This document shows, one piece after another, positions 1 through 6,870 of a stretch of 7,473 nucleotides of DNA. Source of the DNA: Taishania sp. (GTDB taxonomy: Bacteria; Bacteroidota; Bacteroidia; Flavobacteriales_D; Crocinitomicaceae); NCBI GenBank assembly GCA_030150045.1, contig JASLGM010000021.1, positions 1-7,473 on the forward strand, read 5' to 3'. Each line of letters begins with the position of its first letter. Position 1 is the first letter of the stretch. The notes under the pieces were generated by a model, which worked only from the letters and a program-made list of their open reading frames with translations, had not been told where the DNA came from and did no database searches. A program made the position numbers and the translations under genes.

Positions 1-30
1 AAGCCTTCTCAGCAATGAGGAGGCTTTTTT
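1..30 (+). terminator. Intrinsic terminator of an upstream gene
   Basis: Positions 1-10 pair with 17-26 (AAGCCTTCTC against GAGGAGGCTT), giving ten pairs including one G-T wobble around the six-base loop AGCAAT. The stem runs into a T tract at 25-30, with more T-rich sequence after it. This is a classic rho-independent terminator reading rightwards, so a plus-strand gene should end just left of the window. The stem may extend beyond the left edge. Confidence 0.85.
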
Positions 31-49
31 GTTTTTACATTTTTTTACT

Positions 50-214
50 ATGAAACCTTACTTTGTATACATTATTTATAGTTCAACAGGAGATTGCTAC
101 TATCGTGGTTTTTCAGAAGATTTAATAAAACGATTAGACGCACATAGATCGGGACAAAGTCGTTATACAAGTAAATTCATGGATTGGGAGTTTGTTTTTA
201 TTGAAAGTTTTTAG
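50..214 (+). CDS. Truncated GIY-YIG nuclease-family protein (54 aa, C-terminus missing)
   Basis: Starting at the ATG at 50, the 54-residue product reads as the first two thirds of a small stand-alone GIY-YIG domain protein (UPF0213/YhbQ type, normally about 80-100 aa). Visible parts are the first strand with FVYII (residues 5-9), the second with YYRGF (17-21, the YIG position), the conserved arginine and histidine in KRLDAH (R28, H32), and the GQSRYTSKF segment. The protein ends at VFIESF. The next part of the family, a helix with the metal-binding glutamate (usually an EALKRE-like stretch), is absent, so nuclease activity is unlikely. The stop codon lies inside the first bases of repeat copy A, which suggests the 3' part was lost or replaced when the repeat arrived. 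An in-frame TTG at 29 would add MFLHFFT, but it lies against the terminator T tract and the family usually starts at MK.YFVYI, so ATG 50 is preferred. No promoter fits between the terminator and the ATG. Probably a gene remnant. Confidence 0.6.
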   Translation: MKPYFVYIIYSSTGDCYYRGFSEDLIKRLDAHRSGQSRYTSKFMDWEFVFIESF

Positions 215-373
215 GCAGCTTTAACGGTCTACATGCTTTAGTAAAAGCATAAAAAAGTGTTCATTCGCTATTTTTCACGTGCTTCCGTTGGTCGCAGTGT
301 AAACTTAGCGTTCACTACTTTTTCATCTCTTTTAGCTACCGCATTCCGCCCTAGCTGGGGATTCCGTTTTCAT
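211..373 (+). repeat. Dispersed repeat, copy A
   Basis: This 163-bp non-coding segment matches 7126-7290 in the same orientation. Aligned by hand without gaps, 211-315 against 7126-7230 shows 71 identical bases of 105. A 2-bp length difference follows, and the match resumes with AGCTAYCGC and GTTTTCAT. Shared blocks in identical register include TTAGGCA, TTAACGGT, GCTTTAGT, the 19-base word GCTTCCGYTGGTCGCWGTG (281-299) and CGTTCAC (309-315). The copy has a small perfect hairpin at 233-250 (ATGCTTT, loop AGTA, AAAGCAT). It also seems to hold a degenerate internal duplication of a GTTCA...CGC unit about 50 bp apart. No reading frame is conserved between copies, so it is not coding. It begins at the stop codon of the truncated GIY-YIG gene. 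The family name is unknown to me. Confidence 0.75.
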
Positions 374-714
374 ACCAAAATCTATATGCGCATATTCAGA
401 TATTGCAATACACAACGGTTGTAATGACTATGAACTTCTGCCCCAGCGGAGGGTGGTAGCTGGACGAAGTGGGACGCGCACTTGCTGTTTTTTTGTTGGC
501 GACTTCAGAAGCCCAGGCAAAAAGACTAGCAAGAAGTTTGGACCGCAAGTGCACTAAAACCCATAGATGGAAATGGCAGCCTAATAGTTAATGTTTTATA
601 AATCATGTGATTGTTGGTGGAATTGTTTTGGGATCAGTGCCGTGTTTACGGTTTTTTCGTACCTTACAAAAGACCAAGTGACATCGTTTTTGATGGCGCA
701 ATTAATTTGAGAAT
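374..714. other. Gene-free region between repeat copy A and the metal ATPase
   Basis: There is no credible coding sequence here. The left half continues the repeat-like, GC-richer sequence and includes a near-palindrome ACAACGGTTGT (412-422) and the long hairpin described separately. The sequence GGCAGCCTAA at 575-584 is the inverse of the start of copy A (TTAGGCAGC at 211) with one mismatch, so 211-584 might be one element. The right half (about 585-714) is ordinary AT-rich upstream sequence and must hold the promoter of the ATPase gene. I could not find a convincing -33/-7 pair: TAATTTG at 703-709 is a near match to the Bacteroidota -7 element, but it lies so close to the ATG that it would imply a nearly leaderless transcript. 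No metal-regulator operator is recognisable. Confidence 0.5.
478..552. repeat. Long imperfect hairpin with two alternative pairings
   Basis: GCACTTGC (478-485) is perfectly complementary to GCAAGTGC (545-552). Inside, CTTGCT (481-486) also pairs with AGCAAG (528-533), followed by TTTTTG (490-495) with CAAAAA (518-523) and GGC (498-500) with GCC (511-513). The segment 481-485 can therefore choose either of two partners, so the outer and inner stems cannot both form fully. It is not a terminator by form, as no T tract follows the outer stem. Its role is unknown; it could be part of a repeat or mobile element end, or a structured RNA. Confidence 0.5.
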
Positions 715-2706
715 ATGGCGATTAACCAAGATTCATTTCAGGAGAAAAACGCGCAAGAGTGTTGTGCAAAAACGGAGAAAATTCATGCAAAAACGGAAGT
801 GGATCATACGCATGAAGGTCATGGGCACAGTCATGATGTGGAACAAGCGAATTTTAGACTGTTTATGCCTGCGGTGACTTCTTTTGTGATGCTGATGTTG
901 GCCATTGTGCTTGACAATTGGGTTCCGACAACTTGGTTTTCGGGATGGGTACGGACGATTTGGTATGTAATCGCTTATTTACCAGTTGGTTTTCCTGTGA
1001 TAAAAGAGGCGTTGGAGAGTATTAAGAAACGAGATGTTTTCTCTGAGTTTTTTTTGATGGTCATTGCTACGCTTGGGGCTTTTGCTATTGGTGAATTTCC
1101 AGAAGCAGTTGCTGTGATGCTGTTTTATGCGGTGGGAGAGGTGTTCCAAAGTTTGGCAGTGACGCGTGCAAAAGGAAATATTAAAGCTTTATTGGATCAG
1201 CGTCCGGATGAAGTAACGGTATTAGTTGATGGGCAAGCGAAGTTAGTGAAGGCAAAGGATGCTCAGATTGGTGATGTTATTCAATTAAAACCAGGAGAGA
1301 AATTAGGGCTCGATGGTGTTTTGATTTCGGAACGTAGTTCTTTTAATACAGCAGCATTGACCGGAGAAAGTAAACCTGATACTAAGGAAAAAGGCTCAAC
1401 TGTTTTGGCTGGAATGATTAACTTGAATACGGTTAGTCAAGTAGAAGTGACGGCAGCTTACGCTGATAGTAAGTTGAGTAAAATATTGGAGTTGGTACAG
1501 AATGCTACGGATCAAAAGGCACCAACGGAATTGTTTATACGCAAGTTTGCTCGGGTGTATACGCCTATTGTAGTGCTTTTAGCTTTCTTTATCTGTGTGC
1601 TTCCTTACTTCTTTGTTGAAGATTATCTTTTTCGTGATTGGCTTTATCGCGCCTTGATTTTCTTGGTGATTTCTTGTCCATGTGCGTTGGTAATTTCTAT
1701 TCCGTTGGGCTATTTTGGAGGTATTGGAGCGGCAAGTCGAAATGGTATTTTATTTAAAGGAAGTAATTTCTTGGATCAAATGGCTACGATTGAAAATGTG
1801 GTGATGGATAAGACGGGGACAATGACGGAAGGAGTTTTTAAAGTACAGGAAATTGTTTTTAAACCTGAATTTGATCAGCAAACGATTTTACAGCAGGTAA
1901 ATGTTTTGGAAAGTTTAAGTTCACACCCTATTGCCACAGCTATTCATGAATATGTGGGTGCGTTGGATGAATCGATTCGACTTGATCGTACAGAAGAGAT
2001 TGCAGGACATGGTTTGCGTACCTTCATAGATGGAAAGGAATTGCTTGCGGGGAATTTTAAATTAATGGATAAATTCAATGTTTCGTATGATGTAAATCCG
2101 CAAGAGATTATTTACACGACGATTGCTGTAGCGTTGGATCAACAGTTTGTTGGATATATAACAATAGCAGATCGCATTAAGGAGGATGCAAAAACTACTA
2201 TCGATATGTTACATCAGCTGAATGTTAAGGCAACCATGCTTAGTGGAGACAAAAGTTCTGTGGTTACTTATGTAGCGCAAGAATTAGGAATCGATGAGGC
2301 GTATGGTGATTTGTTACCGATTGACAAAGTGGATAAGGTAAAAGTGATTCTTGCTAAAAAGGAGAGTGTAGCTTTTGTTGGTGATGGTGTAAATGATGCT
2401 CCAGTGATTGCGTTGAGTGATGTTGGTATTGCAATGGGTGGTTTGGGTAGTGATGCAGCGATTGAAACGGCTGATATTGTCATTCAGGATGATAAACCAT
2501 CTAAAATCCCTATGGCTATTCAAATTGGTAAACAAACGAAGAAAATTGTTTGGCAGAATATTGTTTTAGCCTTCTCAGTAAAGGCGATTGTATTGCTTCT
2601 AGGAGCTGGTGGTTTAGCAACAATGTGGGAGGCTGTTTTTGCCGATGTTGGTGTGGCTTTACTTGCCATCTTGAATGCTGTTCGAATTCAACGTATGCAA
2701 TTTTAG
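715..2706 (+). CDS. zntA: P1B-type Zn2+/Cd2+/Pb2+-exporting ATPase
   Basis: This 663-residue inner-membrane pump uses ATP to export divalent soft metals. Catalytic landmarks are complete: TGES in the actuator domain (216-219), the transmembrane metal site CPC (321-323), the phosphorylation site DKTGT (D365), the HP motif of heavy-metal pumps (404-405), and GDGVNDAP in the P-domain hinge (556-563). K623 in the seventh membrane helix and D644 in the eighth are 21 residues apart, the same spacing as K693 and D714 of ZntA, where the Asp binds metal and the Lys acts as counter-ion. This places it in the P1B-2 (Zn/Cd/Pb) group rather than the copper group. No HMA domain (GMTCxxC) is present. Instead residues 16-40 carry Cys16-Cys17 and six histidines (24, 31, 33, 36, 38, 40), probably a flexible metal-sensing tail. 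Membrane helices are apparent at about 51-66, 84-99, 109-145, 281-300, 311-335 and 611-655. The ATG at 715 is the first possible start, since an in-frame TAA lies at 703-705. It stands alone and converges on the dnaE gene. cadA is an equally valid name. Confidence 0.93.
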   Translation: MAINQDSFQEKNAQECCAKTEKIHAKTEVDHTHEGHGHSHDVEQANFRLFMPAVTSFVMLMLAIVLDNWVPTTWFSGWVRTIWYVIAYLPVGFPVIKEALESIKKRDVFSEFFLMVIATLGAFAIGEFPEAVAVMLFYAVGEVFQSLAVTRAKGNIKALLDQRPDEVTVLVDGQAKLVKAKDAQIGDVIQLKPGEKLGLDGVLISERSSFNTAALTGESKPDTKEKGSTVLAGMINLNTVSQVEVTAAYADSKLSKILELVQNATDQKAPTELFIRKFARVYTPIVVLLAFFICVLPYFFVEDYLFRDWLYRALIFLVISCPCALVISIPLGYFGGIGAASRNGILFKGSNFLDQMATIENVVMDKTGTMTEGVFKVQEIVFKPEFDQQTILQQVNVLESLSSHPIATAIHEYVGALDESIRLDRTEEIAGHGLRTFIDGKELLAGNFKLMDKFNVSYDVNPQEIIYTTIAVALDQQFVGYITIADRIKEDAKTTIDMLHQLNVKATMLSGDKSSVVTYVAQELGIDEAYGDLLPIDKVDKVKVILAKKESVAFVGDGVNDAPVIALSDVGIAMGGLGSDAAIETADIVIQDDKPSKIPMAIQIGKQTKKIVWQNIVLAFSVKAIVLLLGAGGLATMWEAVFADVGVALLAILNAVRIQRMQF

Positions 2707-2715
2707 ATGATGTGA

Positions 2716-5646
2716 TTATCTTGGGTCAGGAATGAAAGCAAGCTTAGCCATACGTGTAACGGTAATGGTCGGAAATTCGTTTTCAACCTGTATCTGACCT
2801 TGTAAAAGATAGCATCCTGACCCTTGAAAAGGAGAGTGGGTAAGGCTATTAGCCCAATGTATAGAGTCAAAGAAAGAACCTTGATTGTCTATCCATGTTC
2901 CGAAGTTCATAACCCCATTTTGGGTAGGTACATATTTTATGTTAATCAAATAAGCGACGATTTTCACTGTTTTTTTGTGGTGGAGATGAAAGGTCTTGGC
3001 GGGTATTTCTCCTCGGAAATTTGTTTTTAGTAATTCAAAATAAGAGTGTTGAACGGGGAAACCCAGTATTTCTATTTCATCAAAAGCATCTTCAAATAGA
3101 GAGCGTTCTAGTGGGGGGAGTTGGTATTCTACAACTTGTTCCTGCAAGAGTTTAGCATGGCGGTTTTCTTCTTTGAAATTGATCAATAGCATGCGGGCTG
3201 TGAGAATTAATTCGTTTTTATTTTTTTTCGTGAAGCGAAAGGCTCCAATGAAAATAAGGAGTTGTAAACCTTCCAAACCAATGTGTATACGAGCAATAAA
3301 GTCTTCTAACGATTGAAAACAACCATGTTTTTTTCTCTCTTCTTCTATCTGTTTACCAATAGCGTCTTGCAATCCTTGTATGTGTCTAAAACCTAAGAAT
3401 AGCTGTTTGCCGGAAAGTGTGGTAAGGTAATTACTCTGGTTGACGCAAGGTGTTTCAACGATAGCACCTGCCATTTTTGCTTCGTGAATATATACCTCTG
3501 GGCGGTAAAAACCTCCTTCATTGATGATTACAGCTGTGATGAATTCTAAAGGGAAGTGTGTTTTTAAGTAAAGGCTTTGATAACTTTCTATGGCATAAGA
3601 AGCAGAGTGTGCTTTGCAAAATGAATACCCAGCAAAACTTTCAATTTGTCTATATATTTCCTTCGCTAAATCATCAGAGTAACCCTTTGCCTTACAGTTT
3701 TCAAAGTAGACATCTTTGATGGTATCTAATTCCGAAAGCGATCGTGTTTTCCCGCTCATTGCTCTTCTTAATATATCGGCTTTGGCTAAGTCTATTCCTG
3801 CAAAGTGATGTGCAATTTTTATGACATCTTCTTGGTAGACCATTACGCCGTAGGTTTCGCTTAGATGTTCTTTAAAAACCGGATGGGAATAAGTGAACTG
3901 TGTGGAATTATTGTGTCTGAAAATGTATTCTTTCATCATGCCGCTTTTAGCAACACCAGGACGGATAACAGAAGACGCAGCGACAAGAGTTAGGTAATTG
4001 TTACATTTTAAACGTCGTAATAATCCGCGCATTGCAGGGCTTTCAATGTAAAAACAACCAATGGTTTGTCCTTGTTCCAAAAGGCGATTGGCATTCACTT
4101 CGTTTTTACTTAATTGTACGTTTTGAATGTCAACGTTTATATTTTGATTCTCTTGAATGAGGCGTACGCAGTCATTGATGTGTCCAATTCCGCGTTGACT
4201 TAAAATATCGAATTTTTCAAAGCCTATGTCTTCGGCATCATGCATGTTAAATTGTACGGTTGGATAACCTTTAGGATATTTTTCAATCACGCTGAAGTCA
4301 CTGATGGGAGTTTCTGAAATTAAAATTCCACAAGCATGCATACTTCGTTGATTTGGAAAATGTTGAAGAAGAGAAGTGTATTGATGCACCATCTTTGTGA
4401 CGGAGTTTAAGACAGGAAGTTTCCGTTTGGATTGTGTAAGTTCATCCAATTCTTCTTTGGAAAGACCAAAAACTTTACCAATCTCTCTAAATTGAGAGCG
4501 GTACTTAAATTCGACAGTTGTTCCACAAAAAGCAACATATTCCTGACCGTATTTCTCGAAAATATAGTCCAATATACGGTCGCGATCTTTCCAACTCCAA
4601 TCAATGTCAAAGTCGGGAGGAGATGAGCGTTCTGGATTTAAGAAACGTTCAAAGTAAAGGTCCAATTCAATGGGGCAAATATCCGTGATTCCTAAGCAGT
4701 AGCTGACGATGCTGTTCGCACCACTTCCTCTTCCAATATGTATAAAACCTTGTTGTTTACTAAATTGTATAATGTCCCAAGTGATTAAGAAATAACCAGA
4801 GAAGCCGAGATTATCTATTACTTTCAACTCTTTTTCCACGCGAAGTTTGGCTTCATTTTGCTGATTGGGGTAACGCTTAGAAAGACCTTCGTAGGCAAGT
4901 AGCGAAAGTAATTTAAAATCAGAATGTTTTGAGTTTGTGTAATGTTGCTTGTTTCGCGGAGTATTAAAGTTAAAGTCAAATGAACACTGTTGGGTAATTG
5001 ATTGTGTGTGTTGCCATAATTCCGGGAAATCAAAGAATTGATTTTGAATTTCTGAGGGAGAAATAAATACGTCATTTTCCGCTCCGTAATCCGAAGGGGA
5101 AAGTTTGGTCCCGATAATGTTCAAATCGATAGCACGAAGAATACGATGAAGGTTATAATCCATCTTTGTTTCATAACTAACGGTGTGTAATGCCATCATT
5201 TTTGAACGGTGGGGTTTGTGCTTGAGAAGTATTAATTGGCTTAACTCCTGTTTTTTTACACCTATCCATTCGTTTTCTTTTAGTGTTTCAGGATATTGTT
5301 GCAGCGGGTAAATGAAAAAAACATCCGACAAATCTGGTGCAGTAGAAGGGATGGCAATATTGGATAAATTATAAGTACTTAAGAAACGACACAAGTTTGA
5401 AAAACCATACGTGTTTTTTGCAATACCAATGTAGCGAAGTTGATGATTTTCCCTAAACTCAATGCCGACCAAAGGAATGATTCCTACTTTTCTACACGCT
5501 TTAGTAAAAGTGTATATGCCTGCACTAGCATTTATGTCTGTTAAACACAAGTGAGAAACACCATGTTTATGGGCTAGATTTACCAAGCGCTCAATGGACA
5601 ATGTTCCATAACGTAAGCTATGAAAGGAATGACAGTTTAAATACAT
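2716..5646 (-). CDS. dnaE: DNA polymerase III alpha subunit, short error-prone (DnaE2-like) type
   Basis: This 976-residue C-family polymerase is shorter than a replicative DnaE (about 1100-1160). Order of domains: PHP (1-200), palm and thumb (about 280-560) with GRGSGANSIVSYCLG (305-319), catalytic acidic residues in PDFDIDW (D345/D347/D349) and KFDIL (D480), fingers with GYSFCKAHSASYA (673-685) and YLKTHFPLEF (693-702), a helix-hairpin-helix region (about 750-805), and an OB fold (about 893-968). Almost nothing follows the OB fold, so the C-terminal tau-binding domain is missing. The PHP metal sites are degraded (N4, Y13, I38 and S157 where active PHP domains have His, Asp, His, His), so PHP exonuclease proofreading is unlikely. 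No DnaQ-type exonuclease domain is present. It starts 9 bp after the Y-family polymerase stop, so the two genes are cotranscribed and the product probably extends from lesions bypassed by its partner. The main replicative dnaE is expected elsewhere. Its stop is 9 bp from the end of the convergent ATPase gene. dnaE2 or imuC would describe the role; the sequence is the Bacteroidota type rather than the proteobacterial one. Confidence 0.92.
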   Translation of the reverse strand: MYLNCHSFHSLRYGTLSIERLVNLAHKHGVSHLCLTDINASAGIYTFTKACRKVGIIPLVGIEFRENHQLRYIGIAKNTYGFSNLCRFLSTYNLSNIAIPSTAPDLSDVFFIYPLQQYPETLKENEWIGVKKQELSQLILLKHKPHRSKMMALHTVSYETKMDYNLHRILRAIDLNIIGTKLSPSDYGAENDVFISPSEIQNQFFDFPELWQHTQSITQQCSFDFNFNTPRNKQHYTNSKHSDFKLLSLLAYEGLSKRYPNQQNEAKLRVEKELKVIDNLGFSGYFLITWDIIQFSKQQGFIHIGRGSGANSIVSYCLGITDICPIELDLYFERFLNPERSSPPDFDIDWSWKDRDRILDYIFEKYGQEYVAFCGTTVEFKYRSQFREIGKVFGLSKEELDELTQSKRKLPVLNSVTKMVHQYTSLLQHFPNQRSMHACGILISETPISDFSVIEKYPKGYPTVQFNMHDAEDIGFEKFDILSQRGIGHINDCVRLIQENQNINVDIQNVQLSKNEVNANRLLEQGQTIGCFYIESPAMRGLLRRLKCNNYLTLVAASSVIRPGVAKSGMMKEYIFRHNNSTQFTYSHPVFKEHLSETYGVMVYQEDVIKIAHHFAGIDLAKADILRRAMSGKTRSLSELDTIKDVYFENCKAKGYSDDLAKEIYRQIESFAGYSFCKAHSASYAIESYQSLYLKTHFPLEFITAVIINEGGFYRPEVYIHEAKMAGAIVETPCVNQSNYLTTLSGKQLFLGFRHIQGLQDAIGKQIEEERKKHGCFQSLEDFIARIHIGLEGLQLLIFIGAFRFTKKNKNELILTARMLLINFKEENRHAKLLQEQVVEYQLPPLERSLFEDAFDEIEILGFPVQHSYFELLKTNFRGEIPAKTFHLHHKKTVKIVAYLINIKYVPTQNGVMNFGTWIDNQGSFFDSIHWANSLTHSPFQGSGCYLLQGQIQVENEFPTITVTRMAKLAFIPDPR

Positions 5647-5655
5647 GACAATGAG

Positions 5656-6795
5656 TTATAAACAAACACTTCGTTTAATAGCATGTATGCCGTATTTAGC
5701 TCTAATACAGTCAAGGGCCTGGTAGAGTTGAAGGTGTTCCAACGTGTCTTCGAAGAGGCGAATTTGATAGTTCCCTCGGACCAACCCAGTGAATTGTATT
5801 CCCACGAGGCGGATACGCATTCTTCGCGTATACAAAAGGCGAAAAAGAAGAAGAACCTGGTCGATGAGTACGTGATCACAAGAAGTATAAGTAATGCGTT
5901 GTTGCTTTGTTTCTGTGTCAAAATTGTTGTATCGAATCTTAAAAACAACGCAAGAGGTTAACCATCCTTCTTGACGAAGTTGGAAGGATAAGCGCTCAAC
6001 CATTCCAATAAGAACAGCCTTAATTTGAGCAATGTCAAAAGTATCTTGTTCAAAGGTGCGTTCGGTAGAAATGCCTTTGCGTTCAGTGTACGCCTCGACC
6101 GGATGGTTGTCTATGCCATTTGCTTTTTTCCATAGATCGTTTCCATTTTTACCAAGAATACTCTGTAGGTAAGGTAAAGGCATTTGCGCCAAAGTTTCAA
6201 TTTTCCGAACGCCAACCCTAGATAGTAGAGTGTAGGTCGCCTTCCCGAGCATAGGTATTTTTTGGATGGATAAAGGATTTAAAAAAGGTTGTACTTCATT
6301 TTTCTGAATATGGATTTTGCCAAAAGGTTTTCCTTCGCTTGTAGCCATTTTAGAAACCGTTTTATTGATTGACAAACCAAAACTGATGGGTAAACCCGAT
6401 TCATGAGTAATGCGTTGACTCAACTCCGACGTCCACTTGTAATTTCCGAAAAAACGATCCATTCCGGAGATATCCATATAAAATTCATCAATGCTTGCTT
6501 TTTCAAAAACAGGCGCGGTTTCACGGATGATATCAGTAACCAATTTCGATTTGTTGGAATACAATTCCATATCCCCTTTTATGATTTTAGCTTGCGGACA
6601 AAGCTTTAAAGCCATTTTGATAGGCATAGCAGATCGAACACCAAAATAACGCGCTTCATAAGAGCAAGAAGCTACTACACCACGGTCTGAATGACCACCG
6701 ATAATTAACGGAACCCCATTTAGTTTCGAGTTGATCAACCTTTCGCAGGACACAAAAAAAGTGTCCAAATCCATGTGTACTATTGCACGTTCCAT
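5656..6795 (-). CDS. dinB: Y-family translesion DNA polymerase (DinB/UmuC-like)
   Basis: The 379-residue product copies past damaged template bases. The catalytic acids are intact: D9 in HMDLDTFF and D103-E104 in SIDEFYMD, with F14 at the steric-gate position that excludes ribonucleotides. Palm and fingers cover about 1-165, the helix-hairpin-helix thumb about 170-230 (IPMLGKATYTLLSRVGV), and the little finger about 240-350. QIRLF at 344-348 matches the sliding-clamp-binding pattern QLxLF, placed as in UmuC. An ImuB-type protein would have lost the active-site acids, so this is an active polymerase and not an ImuB adaptor. The frame is open to an upstream ATG at 6834, but the ATG at 6795 is chosen. 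It gives the family N-terminus MERAIVHMDLDTF, while the upstream start would lie inside the -7 promoter element. It is the first gene of the operon with dnaE, divergent from the HTH gene. dinB is used for the subfamily; UmuC-like is a fair alternative. Confidence 0.92.
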   Translation of the reverse strand: MERAIVHMDLDTFFVSCERLINSKLNGVPLIIGGHSDRGVVASCSYEARYFGVRSAMPIKMALKLCPQAKIIKGDMELYSNKSKLVTDIIRETAPVFEKASIDEFYMDISGMDRFFGNYKWTSELSQRITHESGLPISFGLSINKTVSKMATSEGKPFGKIHIQKNEVQPFLNPLSIQKIPMLGKATYTLLSRVGVRKIETLAQMPLPYLQSILGKNGNDLWKKANGIDNHPVEAYTERKGISTERTFEQDTFDIAQIKAVLIGMVERLSFQLRQEGWLTSCVVFKIRYNNFDTETKQQRITYTSCDHVLIDQVLLLFRLLYTRRMRIRLVGIQFTGLVRGNYQIRLFEDTLEHLQLYQALDCIRAKYGIHAIKRSVCL

Positions 6796-6822
6796 TTTGA
6801 TTAAATGAGTATGTTGAAAAAA

Positions 6823-6838
6823 AACTTTAAACAAAGTT
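6823..6838. promoter_or_regulatory. Inverted repeat over the polymerase-operon start site
   Basis: AACTTT (6823-6828) and AAAGTT (6833-6838) form a perfect six-base inverted repeat with a four-base spacer. It overlaps the -7 element and the expected transcription start of the dinB-dnaE promoter, which is a typical place for a repressor site. The sequence is AT-rich, so chance is possible. A weaker perfect five-base pair, GTTAA (6851-6855) and TTAAC (6862-6866), lies next to it. Confidence 0.4.
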
Positions 6839-6839
6839 A
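6832..6839 (-). promoter_or_regulatory. -7 promoter element of the dinB-dnaE operon
   Basis: Read on the minus strand, this is TAACTTTG, a perfect match to the Bacteroidota -7 consensus TAnnTTTG. Transcription would start near 6825 and give a leader of about 30 bases before the ATG at 6795. No TTG is present at the usual -33 distance. The nearest candidate is TTA about 24 bases upstream, so the promoter may be weak or need activation. Confidence 0.55.
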
Positions 6840-6841
6840 GG

Positions 6842-6870
6842 TTTGATTTGGTTAAAATGTATTAACTTTA
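6842..6870 (+). promoter_or_regulatory. Candidate promoter of the HTH regulator gene
   Basis: TTTG at 6842-6845 and TAACTTTA at 6863-6870 resemble the Bacteroidota -33 and -7 elements (seven of eight matches at -7), separated by 17 bases, slightly shorter than usual. Transcription would start inside the 21-bp palindrome. The stretch overlaps the opposite promoter almost completely, so the two could compete for RNA polymerase. Confidence 0.35.

Noticed and set aside
233..256. Small hairpin in repeat copy A as a terminator for the GIY-YIG gene
   Set aside because: The stem is followed by A residues rather than T on the plus strand, so it does not have terminator form.
211..584. Integron attC site or cassette
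   Set aside because: No RYYYAAC ... GTTRRRY core pair could be found at the borders, and no integrase is visible.
611..877. Plus-strand frame of 88 codons overlapping the ATPase start
   Set aside because: It begins with TTG, overlaps the well-supported ATPase N-terminus in another frame, is rich in Arg/Lys and resembles no family.
5637..5961. Frames of about 90-100 codons on both strands inside the Y-family gene
   Set aside because: They lie in shadow of dinB, carry low-complexity runs of Phe or Lys and show no family resemblance.
5656..6795. Assignment of the Y-family gene as imuB
   Set aside because: ImuB proteins have lost the catalytic acids, whereas D9, D103 and E104 are present here.
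6796..6834. Upstream ATG adding 13 residues to the Y-family polymerase
   Set aside because: The added residues do not match the family N-terminus, and the codon lies within the TAACTTTG promoter element.
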